Assembly (NCBI GenBank): GCA_928212115.1
Contig: CAKMRJ010004445.1
Location: 4,422,055 to 4,486,054 of the forward strand
Direction of reading: 5' to 3'
DNA: 64,000 nucleotides
Source of the DNA: Lactuca virosa
Lineage: Eukaryota; Streptophyta; Magnoliopsida; Asterales; Asteraceae
Position 1 is the stretch's first letter. Every line of letters starts with the position of its first letter. Positions 47,673-59,080 of the stretch are shown here, piece after piece. The notes beneath the pieces were generated by a model. It did no database searches. It had not been told where the DNA came from and saw only the letters and a list, made by a program, of their open reading frames with translations. The position numbers and the translations under genes are program-made.

Positions 47673-47830
47673 TCTACATACATATACATAATATATATAA
47701 ATAAGATTTAAACGACACTTAGACAAATAACCGATACCCTACGTCCAAAACCAAAAAAGGAACAGGAAATAAAGCGAGGTATCAGTCCTAAGCCCTTTCA
47801 GCCTTATTTATATAACTATATCTAAGTAGA
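47673..47830 (-). other. Type I conserved-loop hairpin, copy 7
   Basis: Outer pair TCTACATACATATA with TATATCTAAGTAGA; TATATAAATAAG (47694-47705) with CTTATTTATATA (47803-47814), perfect; inner GATACC with GGTATC. The loop core on the plus strand is CCAAAACCAAAAAAGG (47745-47760). It is in sense orientation within the LTR leader. Confidence 0.75.
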
Positions 47831-48330
47831 CATGATTTTGACAATATATAACTTTAAAAAAGTTTTGTAAAACGATAAAGAGTTTTCTTATATAAACGAG
47901 TTTTATCCATTCGAATGGTTATTGATGACTTGATGTGAATTTATAAAATGATTTGAAATAGTTTGTTTGATAACACAGTTTGAAGTATAAGAAATCTCTT
48001 GTTTTGATACTTATAAATCACATGTGATTGATTATACAACTATATGGTTTTCTACTTGTATCCCCCTCATAAAAGCATTTAAAATCATTTAAAAGATAAG
48101 CTAGGGGTAGGAAGTCACCTGTAGTGAGTGACTCGAATGGAAGATAGATATAGGATGCTTGAGATCACAAAAAGGAGTCCCGAAGCACAAATTGATCCTA
48201 TTAGACATACAATCACACATATAGGCATACAATTAGTGTATAACAACTAATCATGTATTGGAAACAACCTTAGGTACTAGGAATCACTCACAATGGAGGG
48301 TATCAATCACACATGATTGATTTAAGGGAG

Positions 48331-48910
48331 TTCACGGCCACACCAACTGTGTTTACGGCCAAAGGAAGACTTTACGGCCAAAGATGCTTAATTGTTTACG
48401 GCCAAGGCATAAACTAAGGAGGGTTTACAACCCTAACATGATCACTTGAAGGGTTCAGGGCCATATGAAGGGTTTACGGTCGTGAACTCTTGAAGATGAT
48501 GCTTATATGATGCTTAAAAGGTGTTTGTTTCATGGGGATTCAAGAGCTCCTAATGGATAATAAGAATATGGAAAGGATACTTACTAAATGGAAGTCTTGA
48601 AGGTGTTTACGGCTCCAAGAACAAGTGTGTGTTCTTGGTGAAAAGATGAAGATTTGAAGATCTTGAAGGAAAAGTGATAAATTCAAGGATGTGATTCATA
48701 GGTTTCATATGTTCAAGAAGATAAACTACTAAAAATGGATGAATTACTTACGTTTTTGAAGAGAAAGGATGGATTCCCTTGATGATTCTTGAGAGAGTTT
48801 GAGAGTTCTTGATGAAAGAAGTGAGAAATGAGGAACTAATGAAGGAAATCTATACTTATGATGAGGGGTTCACGACCACCAAGAGTTTACGGCTATAAAC
48901 CCTAGTTTGG
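48331..48910. repeat. Motif D words GTTTACGGCC in LTR 1
   Basis: At least six copies of (G)TTTACGGCC or TTCACGGCC and near-palindromes such as GTTTACGGTCGTGAAC (48471-48486). The best palindrome is in LTR 2 at 51921-51940. Confidence 0.7.
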
Positions 48911-49112
48911 GTCGTGAACACCATTGATGAATGTTATTGGCTCAATTAGAAAGTCATAGATTCGTTACTCACACATCCTAGCATCAAGTCCTAAGTGTAC
49001 GAGGCTTAAAAACTCACAGAATAACCCTTAGCACGGCTAAAAGGTAACAGATACAAGTCTGACTTTGATTGAATGGAATGGCTTTACAAGATAGAAATTC
49101 TGGGTTGTCACA

Positions 49113-49386
49113 TCATCCCCCCGTTAGAGAGAATTTCGTCCTGAAATTAGAGTTTAAGAAATTATAGATAAAGTAAGGGAAAAGATGAGGATAGGGATCC
49201 GATTAATCCTAACAACTACGACGTCTAGGGTTTCTACGGATTCTTCCACAAAGTTGGGGTTCTCGCTTATATTTAAAAGTATAAACTCTTGGTCAGAGTA
49301 TTTTTAATCCAGATGTGTTTATAGTTGATATCTTTTATGGGTTGATATACTCAATTCAATATAAATTAAAAGATCTGATACCCATC
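49113..49386 (-). mobile_element. Gypsy A' internal region, reduced to 274 bp
   Basis: It joins the extreme 3' internal end (pre-LTR palindrome 49132-49148 and TTGGGGTTCTCGCTTA) to the extreme 5' end (TATTTAAAAGTATAAACTC and a primer site at about 49372-49384). Everything else of the element has been deleted. Confidence 0.85.
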
Positions 49387-49541
49387 TGTCACACCCCCAA
49401 ACCTGAACGCCGGAAGCGTTCGAGGGCGGAGGACGTCATGTACAGTATCATAACAATGCATAATAGTAAACAAGCAACAACATTATCCATTGCATTAATA
49501 GTATAATTTAATACAAGTGTGTTCTTAATGTATTTGTTCGA

Positions 49542-49605
<64 letters not shown>

Positions 49606-50711
49606 AAATAAATGACGAGCCTTGAACACACATCGTCTTCTTAAAGCCTGGTCCAGTGTACCTGTCTACTGGTGACGTGAGAATACAAGTTATTTTGAAA
49701 GAGTAGATCACCATTAAAGCTGGTGAGTTCATAAGTATTTTAGTGTCAAATGTTTGTATAAGTTTGAAGAAAATATTTGTAAGTGTTTGATGTAAAGTTT
49801 GTACATGTTTGACGTAAAGTTTGTAATTGTCTGATGTAAAGTTTGTAAATGTTTGTTGTAAAGTTTGTAAATGTTTGAATACTTCCTGGAAAATCCTACA
49901 TTTTCTACTAAAATGGAGAGTAGTCTTCCACCAAGACCCGACTGTTTTGTATGTTTGTTCTTTTGTAAAAGTGAGTATTTTCCCAAATATATGACTATTA
50001 TTACCAGAAAATAGTTTACATTACCTTTTTATGTGAGAAGATCACTATATGAATGTAATGGGAAAATGACAGTGTACATTAATGTTTTAATAAGTAACTA
50101 CTGAAACACTAACTACCTTAAAACCAATTTGTTAGTTAAGGTTAAAATGTGATGTGGTTATAACCATGCTGATTGACAAGTGTTTAACACGACGACCTAT
50201 TGGCGTCGAAACTGATGTGACATTTGTCACCCCTTGGCCTGCCGGCCAAACTATAGGGAACAGTCGGGATGCGGGCTTGTCAGTGCCGTATAGATCTATA
50301 CACACAATGTCTGCTCTCCCTCCAGGAGACTCTGGTTACAAACCACGACCTAACAAGTATATTGCTAAGTCGTGAAGTAGTTTGACATTAATGCTATCTT
50401 GTTCTTGTAAGAGGATGTATGTTCCTTTCTGTTTCTTGTTATTGTATGTTCCTTTCTGTTCTTGTTATCATATGATCCTTTCTGTTCTTGTTATTGTATG
50501 TTCCTTTCTGTTCTTGTTATTGTAAGTTTGAAATGACTCATGTATGAACTGACTCTTGTAAGTTTCATTGTTCTAGAAATAGTAAGTATTATTCTCCTAA
50601 ACTATACCTATTATAGTTTACTAGTAAGCTCTTGTAATTGAATAACTGTTCATGTTTGTACACCTTTGCCACCCAAAGGTAGTGAATTGATTGTAAGTAT
50701 TTTTTTTTTAA

Positions 50712-50868
50712 ATCTACATACATATACATAATATATAAATAAGATTTAAACGACACTCGGACAAATAACCGATACCCTAAGTCCAAAACCAAACAAGGAA
50801 CAGGAAATAAAGCGAGTTATCAGTCCAAAGCCCTTTCAACCTTATTTATATAACTATATCTAAGTAGA
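50712..50868 (-). other. Type I conserved-loop hairpin, copy 8
   Basis: Counterpart of copy 7 in LTR 2, with the loop core CCAAAACCAAACAAGG at 50783-50798 (plus strand). The outer pair TCTACATACATATA/TATATCTAAGTAGA is kept. Confidence 0.75.
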
Positions 50869-51920
50869 CATGATTTTGACAATATATAACTTTAAAAAAG
50901 TTTTGTAAAACGATAAAGAGTTTTATTATATAAAAGAGTTTTAACCATTTGAATGGTTATTGATGACTTGATGTGAATTTATAAAATGATTTGAAATAGT
51001 TTGTTTGATAACACAGTTTGAAGTATAAGAAATCTCTTGTTTTGATAGTTATAAATCACATGTGAATGATTATACAACTATATGGTTTTCTAGTTGTATC
51101 CCCCCATAAAAGCATTTAAGAAATCTCTTGTTTTGATAGTTAGGGTATGAACTCACCTGTAGTGAGTGACTCGAATGGAAGATAGATATAGGATGTTCGA
51201 GATCACAAAAAGGAGTCCCGAAGCACAAATTTATCGTATTAGACATATAATCACATATATAGGCATACAATTAGTGTATAACAACTAATCATGTATTGGA
51301 AACAACCTTAGGTACTAGGAATCACTCACAATGGAGTGTATCAATCACACATGATTGATTTAAGAGAGTTCACGGCCACACCAAGTGTGTTTACGGCCAA
51401 AGGAAGAGTTTATGAAGAAAGATGCTTAAGTGTTTACGGCCAAGGCATAAACTAAGGAGGGTTTACAGCCCTAACATGATCACTTGAAGGGTTCAGGGCC
51501 ATGTGAAGGGTTTATGGTCGTGAACTCTTGAAGATGATGCTTATATGATGCTTAAAAGGTGTTTGTTTCATGGGGATTCAAGAGCTCCTAATGGATAATA
51601 AGAATATGGAAAGGATACTTACGAAATGGAAGTCTTGAATGTGTTTACGGCTCCATGAATAAGTGTGTGTTCTTGGTGAAAATATGTAGATTTGAAGATC
51701 TTGAAGGAAAAGTGATGAATTCAAGGATGTGATTCATAGGTTTCATATGTTCAAGAAGATTAACTACTAAAAATGGATAAATTACTTACGTTTTTGAAGA
51801 GAAGGGATGGATTCCCTTGATGATACTTGAGAGAGTTTGAGTGTTCTTGATGAAAGAAGTGAGAAATGAGGAACTAATGAAGGAAATCTATACTTATTAT
51901 GAGGGGTTCTCGGCCACCAA

Positions 51921-51940
51921 GAGTTTACGGCCGTAAACTC
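51921..51940. repeat. Perfect 20-bp palindrome, motif D
   Basis: GAGTTTACGGCCGTAAACTC is its own reverse complement. It lies just upstream, in element orientation, of a weak TATA-like TATAGATTT near 51888. Partial copies are at 51367-51520. Confidence 0.9.
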
Positions 51941-52169
51941 TAGTTTGGGTCGTGAACACCCTTGATGAATGTTCTTGGCTCAATTAGAAAGTCATAGATT
52001 CGTTACTTACACATCCTAGCATCAAGTCCTAAGTGTACGAGGCTTAAAAACTCGCAGAATAACCCTTAGCACGGCTAAAAGGTAACAAATACAAGTCTGA
52101 CTTTGATTGAATGGAATGGCTTTACAAGACGAAAATTTCGGGTTGTCACATCATCCCCCCGTTAGAGAG

Positions 52170-52186
52170 AATTTTGTCCCAAAATT
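52170..52186 (-). other. Pre-LTR palindrome with both arms changed
   Basis: AATTTTG-TCC-CAAAATT. Relative to the other copies, one base in each arm has changed and pairing is kept. Both changes are at CpG sites, so independent deamination could also explain them. Confidence 0.75.
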
Positions 52187-52304
52187 AGTGTTTAAGAAAT
52201 CATAGATAAACTAAGGGAAAAGATGAGGATAGGGATACGATTAATCCTAACGACTACGCTGTCTAGGGTTTCTACGGATTCTTCCACAAAGTTGGGGTTC
52301 TCGC

Positions 52305-53240
52305 TTACCTCGATCTAAGCGAGTGGAATAACAATAGTCTCGTCGGACGACCAATTTTCAAGTTAAAGATGTGGAAAGTAGGGTGTATGTTATTGGATTT
52401 CTGAGGTGGTCGGGGTCTATAAGTTACTGGATCAACTCTAGTAAGAATCTCAAATGATCTTACGTACCTTGGATTCAACATTCCACGCTTTCCGAAGCGT
52501 ATTCTGCCCCTCCGGATGAGACCTTCACCTAACGAGGTCACCAACCAGGAATTTCCAAGGGTTTTCTCTTATCGATGGCGTTAGCTTTTCTGCCTGACCC
52601 TGGGGGCTTCACATCGCTCCTGGATTTGTATTCTCTTCTCGGTAGTTTCTCGAATGAATTCTGGACCAGCGAAAGTGTTGCCTGGAAATTGGATCTCTAG
52701 CTAGTTGCGTGTTGCCTACTTTAATCCAGTGCAGAGAGGATCTGTACTTGCGACCAAAGCGGGTTTCGAATGGAGCAAATTTAAGTGCTAGCATGGTCAA
52801 GGACTCGACTAGTTGATAATTGGGTATTCTTGTTCTTCCAAAGTCTATCACGTATGTTCTCCGCACAACTTCTAATGATTGAACCGTTCTCTCATTCTGT
52901 CTATTGATTTTAAAGATGGTAGGCTATGCATCATGATTGGCCTAGTTTCTAAAGATTTCTGAAGTGACTACCTGAACCGGGAGATGATTCTACTATTTCA
53001 AACTGATATAACAAATATTGGAACACCGTGTAGTCTAACTAATTTCTCGGACTCATGTCCTAGTTAACTTTCCTAGTTTGCCTGATTCCTTAAGATTGTA
53101 GGAACAATGCAGATTTGGCTGATCTGACGACGATCACTCAAAATAGCAATCTAGTCCCCCAGTTGCCTTGGTTAACTTGAATATGAAGCTCCTTGTAATC
53201 CGCCACAAATTCCTCTCAGGTATCTGCGGTGGTTTGTAGT
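52305..53240 (-). pseudogene. Gypsy A' integrase remnant
   Basis: Pieces of Ty3/gypsy integrase can be read on the minus strand: a segment near 53170-53240 from the start of the catalytic core, FGRKYRSSLHWIKVGNTQLA (52609-52866), and the C-terminal barrel IRFGKRGMLNPRYV with NIHPTFHIFNLK (52305-52544). Frameshifts and stops separate them. The catalytic residues cannot be confirmed. Confidence 0.7.
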
Positions 53241-53306
53241 GAGCCTGTGGGCTTTTGCTCTAAAGTTCATGATAAGACTCATACTTAGGTCATCCACCAT
53301 CACCTC

Positions 53307-53460
53307 GTGTATACAAGTCGTATATAATTTAGATTGACAAAACGTTCGGATGGGTGGTTCTGCCCCAAGTCCACAACCAGACAAGGAACAAGAGATATGG
53401 CAGAATCATACATCTTAAATCTTGTTAAGTCTAAATTATATACCACTCTTACATATACAC
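53307..53460 (-). other. Type I conserved-loop hairpin, copy 9
   Basis: GTATATAATTTAGA (53320-53333) with TCTAAATTATATAC (53430-53443) is a perfect 14 bp. GTGTATA with TATACAC lies outside it, and GGTTCTGCC with GGCAGAATC (one G-U) inside. The loop core is CCACAACCAGACAAGG (53371-53386, plus strand). It lies between the integrase and gag remnants. Confidence 0.8.
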
Positions 53461-54079
53461 TTCGCAGCGATAGATTAACCTAATGTGTTCTTAGTCTCTA
53501 TTCTTAAACTTGGCCTGTGGTAGATCTATTGGGTATACTTCGGGTGGTTACTGACTCCTGGGACTCCTTCGGTGTTTTTCGCTTCAAGGCTATTAACTAC
53601 TGGGTAGGATAGAAAGGCGCGGTACCCCTCACATGGGTACTTCTGAAGTTATGAAGTGAGCGATATAAGGGTTTACGTTATGGATCGGAATAATTTCATA
53701 TGACGATTGATTTAAGGGAAGAGTTCTTTTTACACAAAATAGAAATTTTGCCTGGTAGGGACCAAGCCAAACCATGTCGGATGATGATGTCAGGACTTCT
53801 TGACGAATCAGATATTATGTTAATTGGAAGCATAAATGATGACTAGGACGATGTACTAACCTTGCTATGATTACTACGAACCCTATTTTATCAAAAATTA
53901 ATAATCACAACTAAAAGAGGGTTCTGATAAATTGGAAACAATGAAATTTCAAGAAATGAATCCTACTAGGTCTCTCTATAATCGTTAGGTGTACACCAGT
54001 CATATATAATTAACTAATGGGGTTTGGAAGTGTACCAAAATTATAGTCGGGTTCTTTGATGCTTCCCCACATTCTGGGG
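53461..54079 (-). other. Noncoding segment between hairpin and gag
   Basis: No frame longer than a few tens of codons. A SYPVVNSLEAKN-like translation near 53550-53630 may be a trace of a protease-RT linker, but this is weak. Confidence 0.35.
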
Positions 54080-54709
54080 TCAAACTCCTCCTGATTCCCT
54101 GCTATTCTTCTCGGTTGGACAGACCCTTTTGAATTGTCCTATTTCACCACAAAGGTGGCATAATGGACTGATTCCGACATTGGTGGTCAAAGTAATATGC
54201 CAGATCGGGATTATGCAGAAACGGGTAGTGTGTCCGTTCCTGTTGCAGTTCTTGCAATGAATCACTCGACAGACTCCCAGGCGATGGAAGCTGCACTTTT
54301 TGCACTTGGGTAGATTTCCAGCATACTACTTTGTTGGGGTATGGGTAATCGCGATACTAGTAGAACCAGTAGTAGAAGTAACAGATGTGGTGGCCGTAGA
54401 GGATGCCACTGGTTGTTGTCTCTTAGCTAACTTTTGAGGTGATTTGCCCTTCTTCTTATCCCAGAACATCCGTTTCTTGTTCTTAAATTTGAGGCTTAAA
54501 GTGTCGTTGCAAGTAGGCACTCGTTGTTGTACTTGGTTATCACCTGGATTGGGATTGCCGATAATAATTCCACTACCATTTGCGTTGTTAGCGTTAAGGT
54601 GAGTCATGACAGCTGTAACGGCAGCTGTGACTGCAGCCTGAAAGGTAGCCGTATTCATCTAAAGTATTGGTGTTTTGCCAGCGGGTTGGTTTCGTTTCTT
54701 TGGAGGCAT
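54080..54709 (-). pseudogene. Gypsy A' gag, capsid deleted
   Basis: Starts at 54709 (MPPKKRNQPAG), like the Gag at 17832, and continues with the alanine-rich TFQAAVTAAVTAVM helix. It then jumps to the basic linker (FWDKKKGKSPQK) and two zinc knuckles. In the first (CKNCNRNGHTTRFC) all ligands are present; in the second (CHLCGEIGQFKRVC) the histidine is glutamine. All pieces share one frame, with stops near 54660 and at 54326-54328. About 150 residues of capsid sequence are missing relative to the other Gag. Confidence 0.8.
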
Positions 54710-55408
54710 GATTCTGTTACATGATAAGGTAATGAGTTCGTGAGTGTTTATGGTTTGCTCTAGATGTATCCTAATAATTTATATGAATGTAACTTTTTCA
54801 TTTTGATATATTGTCCTCTGTGATTTGACCTATATCCCTATAATGCAGTCCTGGTAAGGAGTAGAAGTAAATTTCTAGAATGTTCATTAGGCGGGTGCCA
54901 TTCGAATTAAGTTATCTTTGATTGGAGGATATCACGTCCCAACTTTCGAAAAGATTTGAAAGTAGCACATAATAGAGTCTACATAAAATAGACTTACGAA
55001 TTTTGAGAAATAATCACTCTCAATTGAGATTTCATGATCCGATTTATTGTTGTTAGTCATGATAGAAAAGACTATAAACTTAGAACCCAATTTGAGTAAT
55101 GTAATCACTAATTCACTAGGTTGCATTAGTTATTACTATGACGAAAATGGCACTTTAACACATCGTATGGACACGCGTGGTTTTTCCCTTAAGATTAGAT
55201 GTATGTAAATAACATTGGCATTAAAGATGTAACAAGTTCGGGAAAAATGACCTTAAAGTAGGTCTTACATCAAACCAGAAATGAGAAAATTTTGACAGCA
55301 CTAAGACCTATTAGACTGAAAGTTCAAGGTCTTAACATAAGCATAAAGTTAGTACTAGAGTCTATAAAAAGACCTAAATTATATCCAAAAGACAGAACAG
55401 AGTAGACC
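54710..55408 (-). other. Spacer between upstream frame and gag
   Basis: About 700 bp without a supported frame. AT-rich. Confidence 0.5.
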
Positions 55409-56071
55409 CTACCCGCGAGGGGAGTTGTTCTGGTTGGTACTTGATTCAGCCTTGGCTTCAGCCAGCTATTGTTCCGTTTCCCAAATACGTCTCTGTAGTG
55501 CCACTTGGTTCTGAAGAAGATCCCTTGATTTAGATCGACAGGCATTCAACTCCACCTATAGGGCGTCAGTGCAAGACCTTTCAAAGTCCTGGTCATCAGT
55601 TAGATGACGAAGATGAACTGTGTTGACTCTGGAGTTAGCACGGATCTCCATGACTTGGTCAAAGTTCGCTCTTCCCTGCTCAGCATTGCGAGAAATACGA
55701 TGCACCAAGTTAGGAAGGACTTTGTCTGCTGAGCCTCCCTCATTCAAGTTATAGTAACTCCGGTCTCCGTCGTAGGGTTGTGATTGTCCCTGCTCGTGGC
55801 TCCACCTGCTCAAGTTCACTGCCCACAGAGGCGTCGGGCCTTGAAAAGCCCGGCGAGGGTTAGGATTTTCTGCAACTTGGGGTGGATTGTAGACCTCTGG
55901 TTCTGAGTCCGAGTCTTCTTAGACTTCCTCCTCGTTCTCTACATCCGAACTCACTTCTGGGTCTTCTTCAGCTGGGACCATCGGGTTCTCGTTCTCGGGT
56001 TCAGCCTCGAGCCATCCACCGACTCCTTGCTCGGGGAATTACGGGTCGCCAAGGAGATGGAATCCATCCAT
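55409..56071 (-). pseudogene. Extra frame upstream of gag in gypsy A'
   Basis: A 221-codon frame on the minus strand begins MDGFHLLGDP at 56071, about 700 bp after the primer site and 700 bp before gag. It is very acidic at first (EPENENP, DVENEEEV, EDSDSEPEV), then has a central part (SRWSHEQGQSQPYDGD; PNLVHRISRNAEQGRANFD) and ends in a probable coiled coil (SRDLLQNQVALQRRIWETEQ). Four in-frame stops at 56039, 55919, 55556 and 55466 break it; all would fit glutamine codons changed by C to T. I do not recognise the protein. Its codon structure over more than 200 codons suggests it once encoded something. Confidence 0.6.
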
Positions 56072-56169
56072 GTTATCTAAGCGAGAAAAGGGATGTAAGA
56101 AACATATACTAGACGTACTACTTAAGATAATTATAGGATGATCCTTATCAGTTACTTCAATACTTGCGT

Positions 56170-56310
56170 AGTGCATACCAGTCATATGTAACCAAGATAG
56201 AATAGACCTTTGAATAAGTGACCCTAACGCTAAATCCAGAAACAAACAAGGAACAAGAAGTAAAGCAAAGATCATAGATTCTAAGTCTATGACACCCTAG
56301 TCACATCTAA
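56170..56310 (-). other. Type I hairpin, copy 10, decayed
   Basis: Homologous to copy 3 by sequence. The loop is CCAGAAACAAACAAGG (56236-56251, plus strand) and ATAGAC/GTCTAT is kept, but the longest stem no longer pairs. It lies in the gypsy A' 5' UTR. Confidence 0.6.
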
Positions 56311-56770
56311 ACTTCGTGTGTCCACTCAGCAACTATTGACCTACTATTAAAGACCTTTTAGTTCTCAAATAAGCAATTATAGTAACACAAAATACTCCTA
56401 TATTATTTTAAGTTTATGTTTTGTTGTAAAGTTTTCATTATCGTAGTGTTGGTAAGTTTTTAGACTTGTTGCAACACCACAACCATTCCTAGGCACATGC
56501 TAATCACTTCTCGAAAAGATATAGTTGATCAGGCTATATCACTCCCAGATCTGATCATATGTCCCAAGCCTACTTGTGTTGTCCGAAAACCGTAATACTT
56601 TTGTTTTGTTCAAGTATGACACTGATCCTAGTATGAATGCTTTTATGTATACTTTAGTTAAATATTTTATTATTTAAAAGTATAAACTCTTGGTCAGAGT
56701 ATTTTTAATCCCGATGTGTTTATAGTTGTATATCTTTTAGGGTTGATATACTCAATTCACTATAAACAAA

Positions 56771-56782
56771 GCTCTGATACCA
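56771..56782 (-). other. Primer binding site of gypsy A'
   Basis: The minus strand reads TGGTATCAGAGC, three bases from the LTR end at 56786. Confidence 0.95.
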
Positions 56783-56785
56783 ATC

Positions 56786-56942
56786 TGTCACACCCCCAAA
56801 CCGGAATGGCGGAAGCGTTCAGGGGCGGAGGACCTCATGTACAATATCATAACAATGCACAATAGTAAACAAGCAACAACATCATCCATTGCATTAATAG
56901 TATAACTTAATACAAGTGTGTTCTTAATGTATTCGTAAGACA

Positions 56943-57017
<75 letters not shown>

Positions 57018-58347
57018 AAATAAAAGACGAGCCTTGAACACACACCGTCTTCTCAAAACCTGGTCCAGTGTACCTGTCTACTGGTGACCTGAGAATACAA
57101 GTTATTTTGAAAGAGTAGATCAACATTAAAGCTCGTGAGTTCATAAGTATTTTAGTGTCAAATGTTTGTATGAGTTTCAAGAAAATGTTTGTAAGTGTTT
57201 GATGTAAAGTTTGTACATGTTTGACGTAAAGTTTGTAATTGTCTGATGTAAAGTTTGTAAATGTTTGTTGTAAAGTTTGTAAATGTTTGAATACTTCCTA
57301 GAAAATCCTATATTTTCTACTAAAATGGAGAGTAGTCTTCTACCAAGACCCGACTGTTCTGTATGTTTGTTCTTTTGTAAAAGTGAGTATTTGCAAAAAT
57401 ATATGACTATTATTACCAGAAAGTAGTTTACATTACCTTTTTATGTGAGAAGATCACTATATGAATGTAATGGGAAAATGACAACGTACGTTAATGTTGT
57501 AATAAGTAACTACTGAAACACTAACTACCTTAAAACCAATTTGTTAGTTAAGGTTAAAATATGATGTGGTTATAACCATACTGATTGACAAGTGTTTAAC
57601 ACGACGACCTACTGGCGTCGAAACTGATGTGACATTTGTCACCCCTTGGCCTGCCGGCCAAACTGTAGGGAACAGTCGGTATGCGGGCTTGTCAGTCCTG
57701 TATAGATCTATACACACAATGTCCGCTCTCCCTCCAGGAGACTCTGGTTACAAAACACGACCTAACAAGTATATTGCTAAGCCGTGAAGTAGTTTCACAT
57801 TAATGTTATCTTGTTCTTGTAAAAGGATGTATGTTCCTTTCTATTTCTTGTTATTGTATGTTCCTTTCTGTTCTTGTTATCGTATGATCCTTTCTGTTCT
57901 TGTTATTGTATGTTCCTTTCTGTTCTTGTTATTGTAAGTTTGAACTGACTCATGTATGAACTGACTCTTGTAAGTTTCATTGTTCTAGAAATAGTATGTA
58001 TTATTCTCCTAAACTATACCTATTATAGTTTACTAGTAAGCTCTTGTAATTGATTGGTTGTTCATGTTTGTACACCTTTGCCACCCCAAGGTATTGAATT
58101 GATTGTAAGTATTTTTTGTATATCTACATACATATACATAATATATATAAATAAGATTTAAACGACACTTAGACAAATAACCGATACCCTACGTCCAAAA
58201 CCAAAAAAGGAACAGGAAATAAAGCGAGTTATCAGTCCTAAGCCCTTTCAGCCTTATTTATATAACTATATCTAAGTAGACATGATTTTGACAATATATA
58301 ACTTTAAAAAAGTTTTGTAAAACAATAAAGAGTTTTCTTTTATAAAT
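56786..58347 (-). mobile_element. Gypsy A' LTR 3, truncated
   Basis: Matches LTR 2 from its 3' end (56786) for about 1560 bp, then changes to unrelated sequence at about 58347, so the outer promoter part is missing. It has a TA microsatellite at 56947-57015. Confidence 0.85.
58123..58280 (-). other. Type I conserved-loop hairpin, copy 11
   Basis: Counterpart of copies 7 and 8, with the loop core CCAAAACCAAAAAAGG at 58195-58210 (plus strand). Confidence 0.75.
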
Positions 58348-58947
58348 TAGTTACCGAACAATCATACTAACTAGTCTAAATATGTATTGATTACATACCA
58401 ATTTTAAGCTCAAAACCATCCATTATCGGTATGTATGTATGTAACCATTATTCCATAAACATATAGGTTTCCAATTTCCATTCCTTTAGCTCAGCAATCT
58501 TACTATCATCCCAGTCTGGCCTGTTCGGTTCACTACCAACACTTCCATGGGGCTACATGTATAACACCATCATTCCACTGACTCAAGGAATTCACCATCA
58601 TCCCACATCCCAGCATAGTAGTCGCTAAGAACGAAATGAAGTATCAATCTCTAGAAACCTAGACAATACTATCCTGTTTTTAGCTCACGCCTTAATCTCC
58701 AAGGCTTTATTAGACAAGAGAAAGGCAAGTGAACTCTCACTTCATTTATTAGACAAGTGAACTCTCACTACAATCCTAAACAAGGGCTTTACCAAATTTT
58801 TAGTATATGAGTCGATGTTGATGACTCAAAACGCCAGACGCACACTCACTCGTTATAATGATCAAATACTGTGACATTCTTGATTACATAGCATGACACA
58901 ACAATATACCATTCCCGAACCAAATCAACCATCTCAGATGTTTTATG

Positions 58948-58950
58948 CTT

Positions 58951-58987
<37 letters not shown>

Positions 58988-59023
58988 TCTCCTCCTCTCT
59001 CCGCTCTCCTCCGCTCTCTCCCC

Positions 59024-59063
<40 letters not shown>

Positions 59064-59080
59064 CTCTCTTTCTCTCTCTC
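58948..59080. repeat. (CT)n microsatellite
   Basis: About 130 bp of CTCTCT with TTTC and CCTC interruptions. The Ser/Leu and Arg/Glu frames across it are artefacts. Confidence 0.95.

Larger units (their letters stand above)
45937..49112 (-). mobile_element. Gypsy A' LTR 1
   Basis: LTR of the minus-strand element, from TGTGACAACCCAG at 49112 to GGGGTGTGACA at 45937. A foldback element is inserted in its TA microsatellite. It contains 22-bp repeats with AAAGTTTGTAAATGT (about 46740-46840), a TTCCTTTCTGTTCTTG repeat block (about 47380-47490), a type I hairpin and motif D words. It sits inside Ty3-E protease, with AAAAT before its left end as a possible target duplication. Confidence 0.85.
49387..52150 (-). 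mobile_element. Gypsy A' LTR 2, 2764 bp
   Basis: Complete LTR, TGTGACAACCCGAAA at 52150 to GGGGTGTGACA at 49387, shared by the internal regions on both sides. It has a TA microsatellite at 49546-49603, the 22-bp repeats, a type I hairpin and a motif D cluster. Confidence 0.9.
52151..56785 (-). mobile_element. Gypsy A' internal region, pol deleted
   Basis: In element order (right to left): primer site, 5' UTR with a type I hairpin, an extra frame upstream of gag, a shortened gag, a type I hairpin, an integrase remnant, and the polypurine tract. Protease, RT and RNase H are missing between about 54080 and 53240. Confidence 0.85.

Noticed and set aside
53461..54079. Possible protease remnant
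   Set aside because: No active-site motif could be read in any frame.
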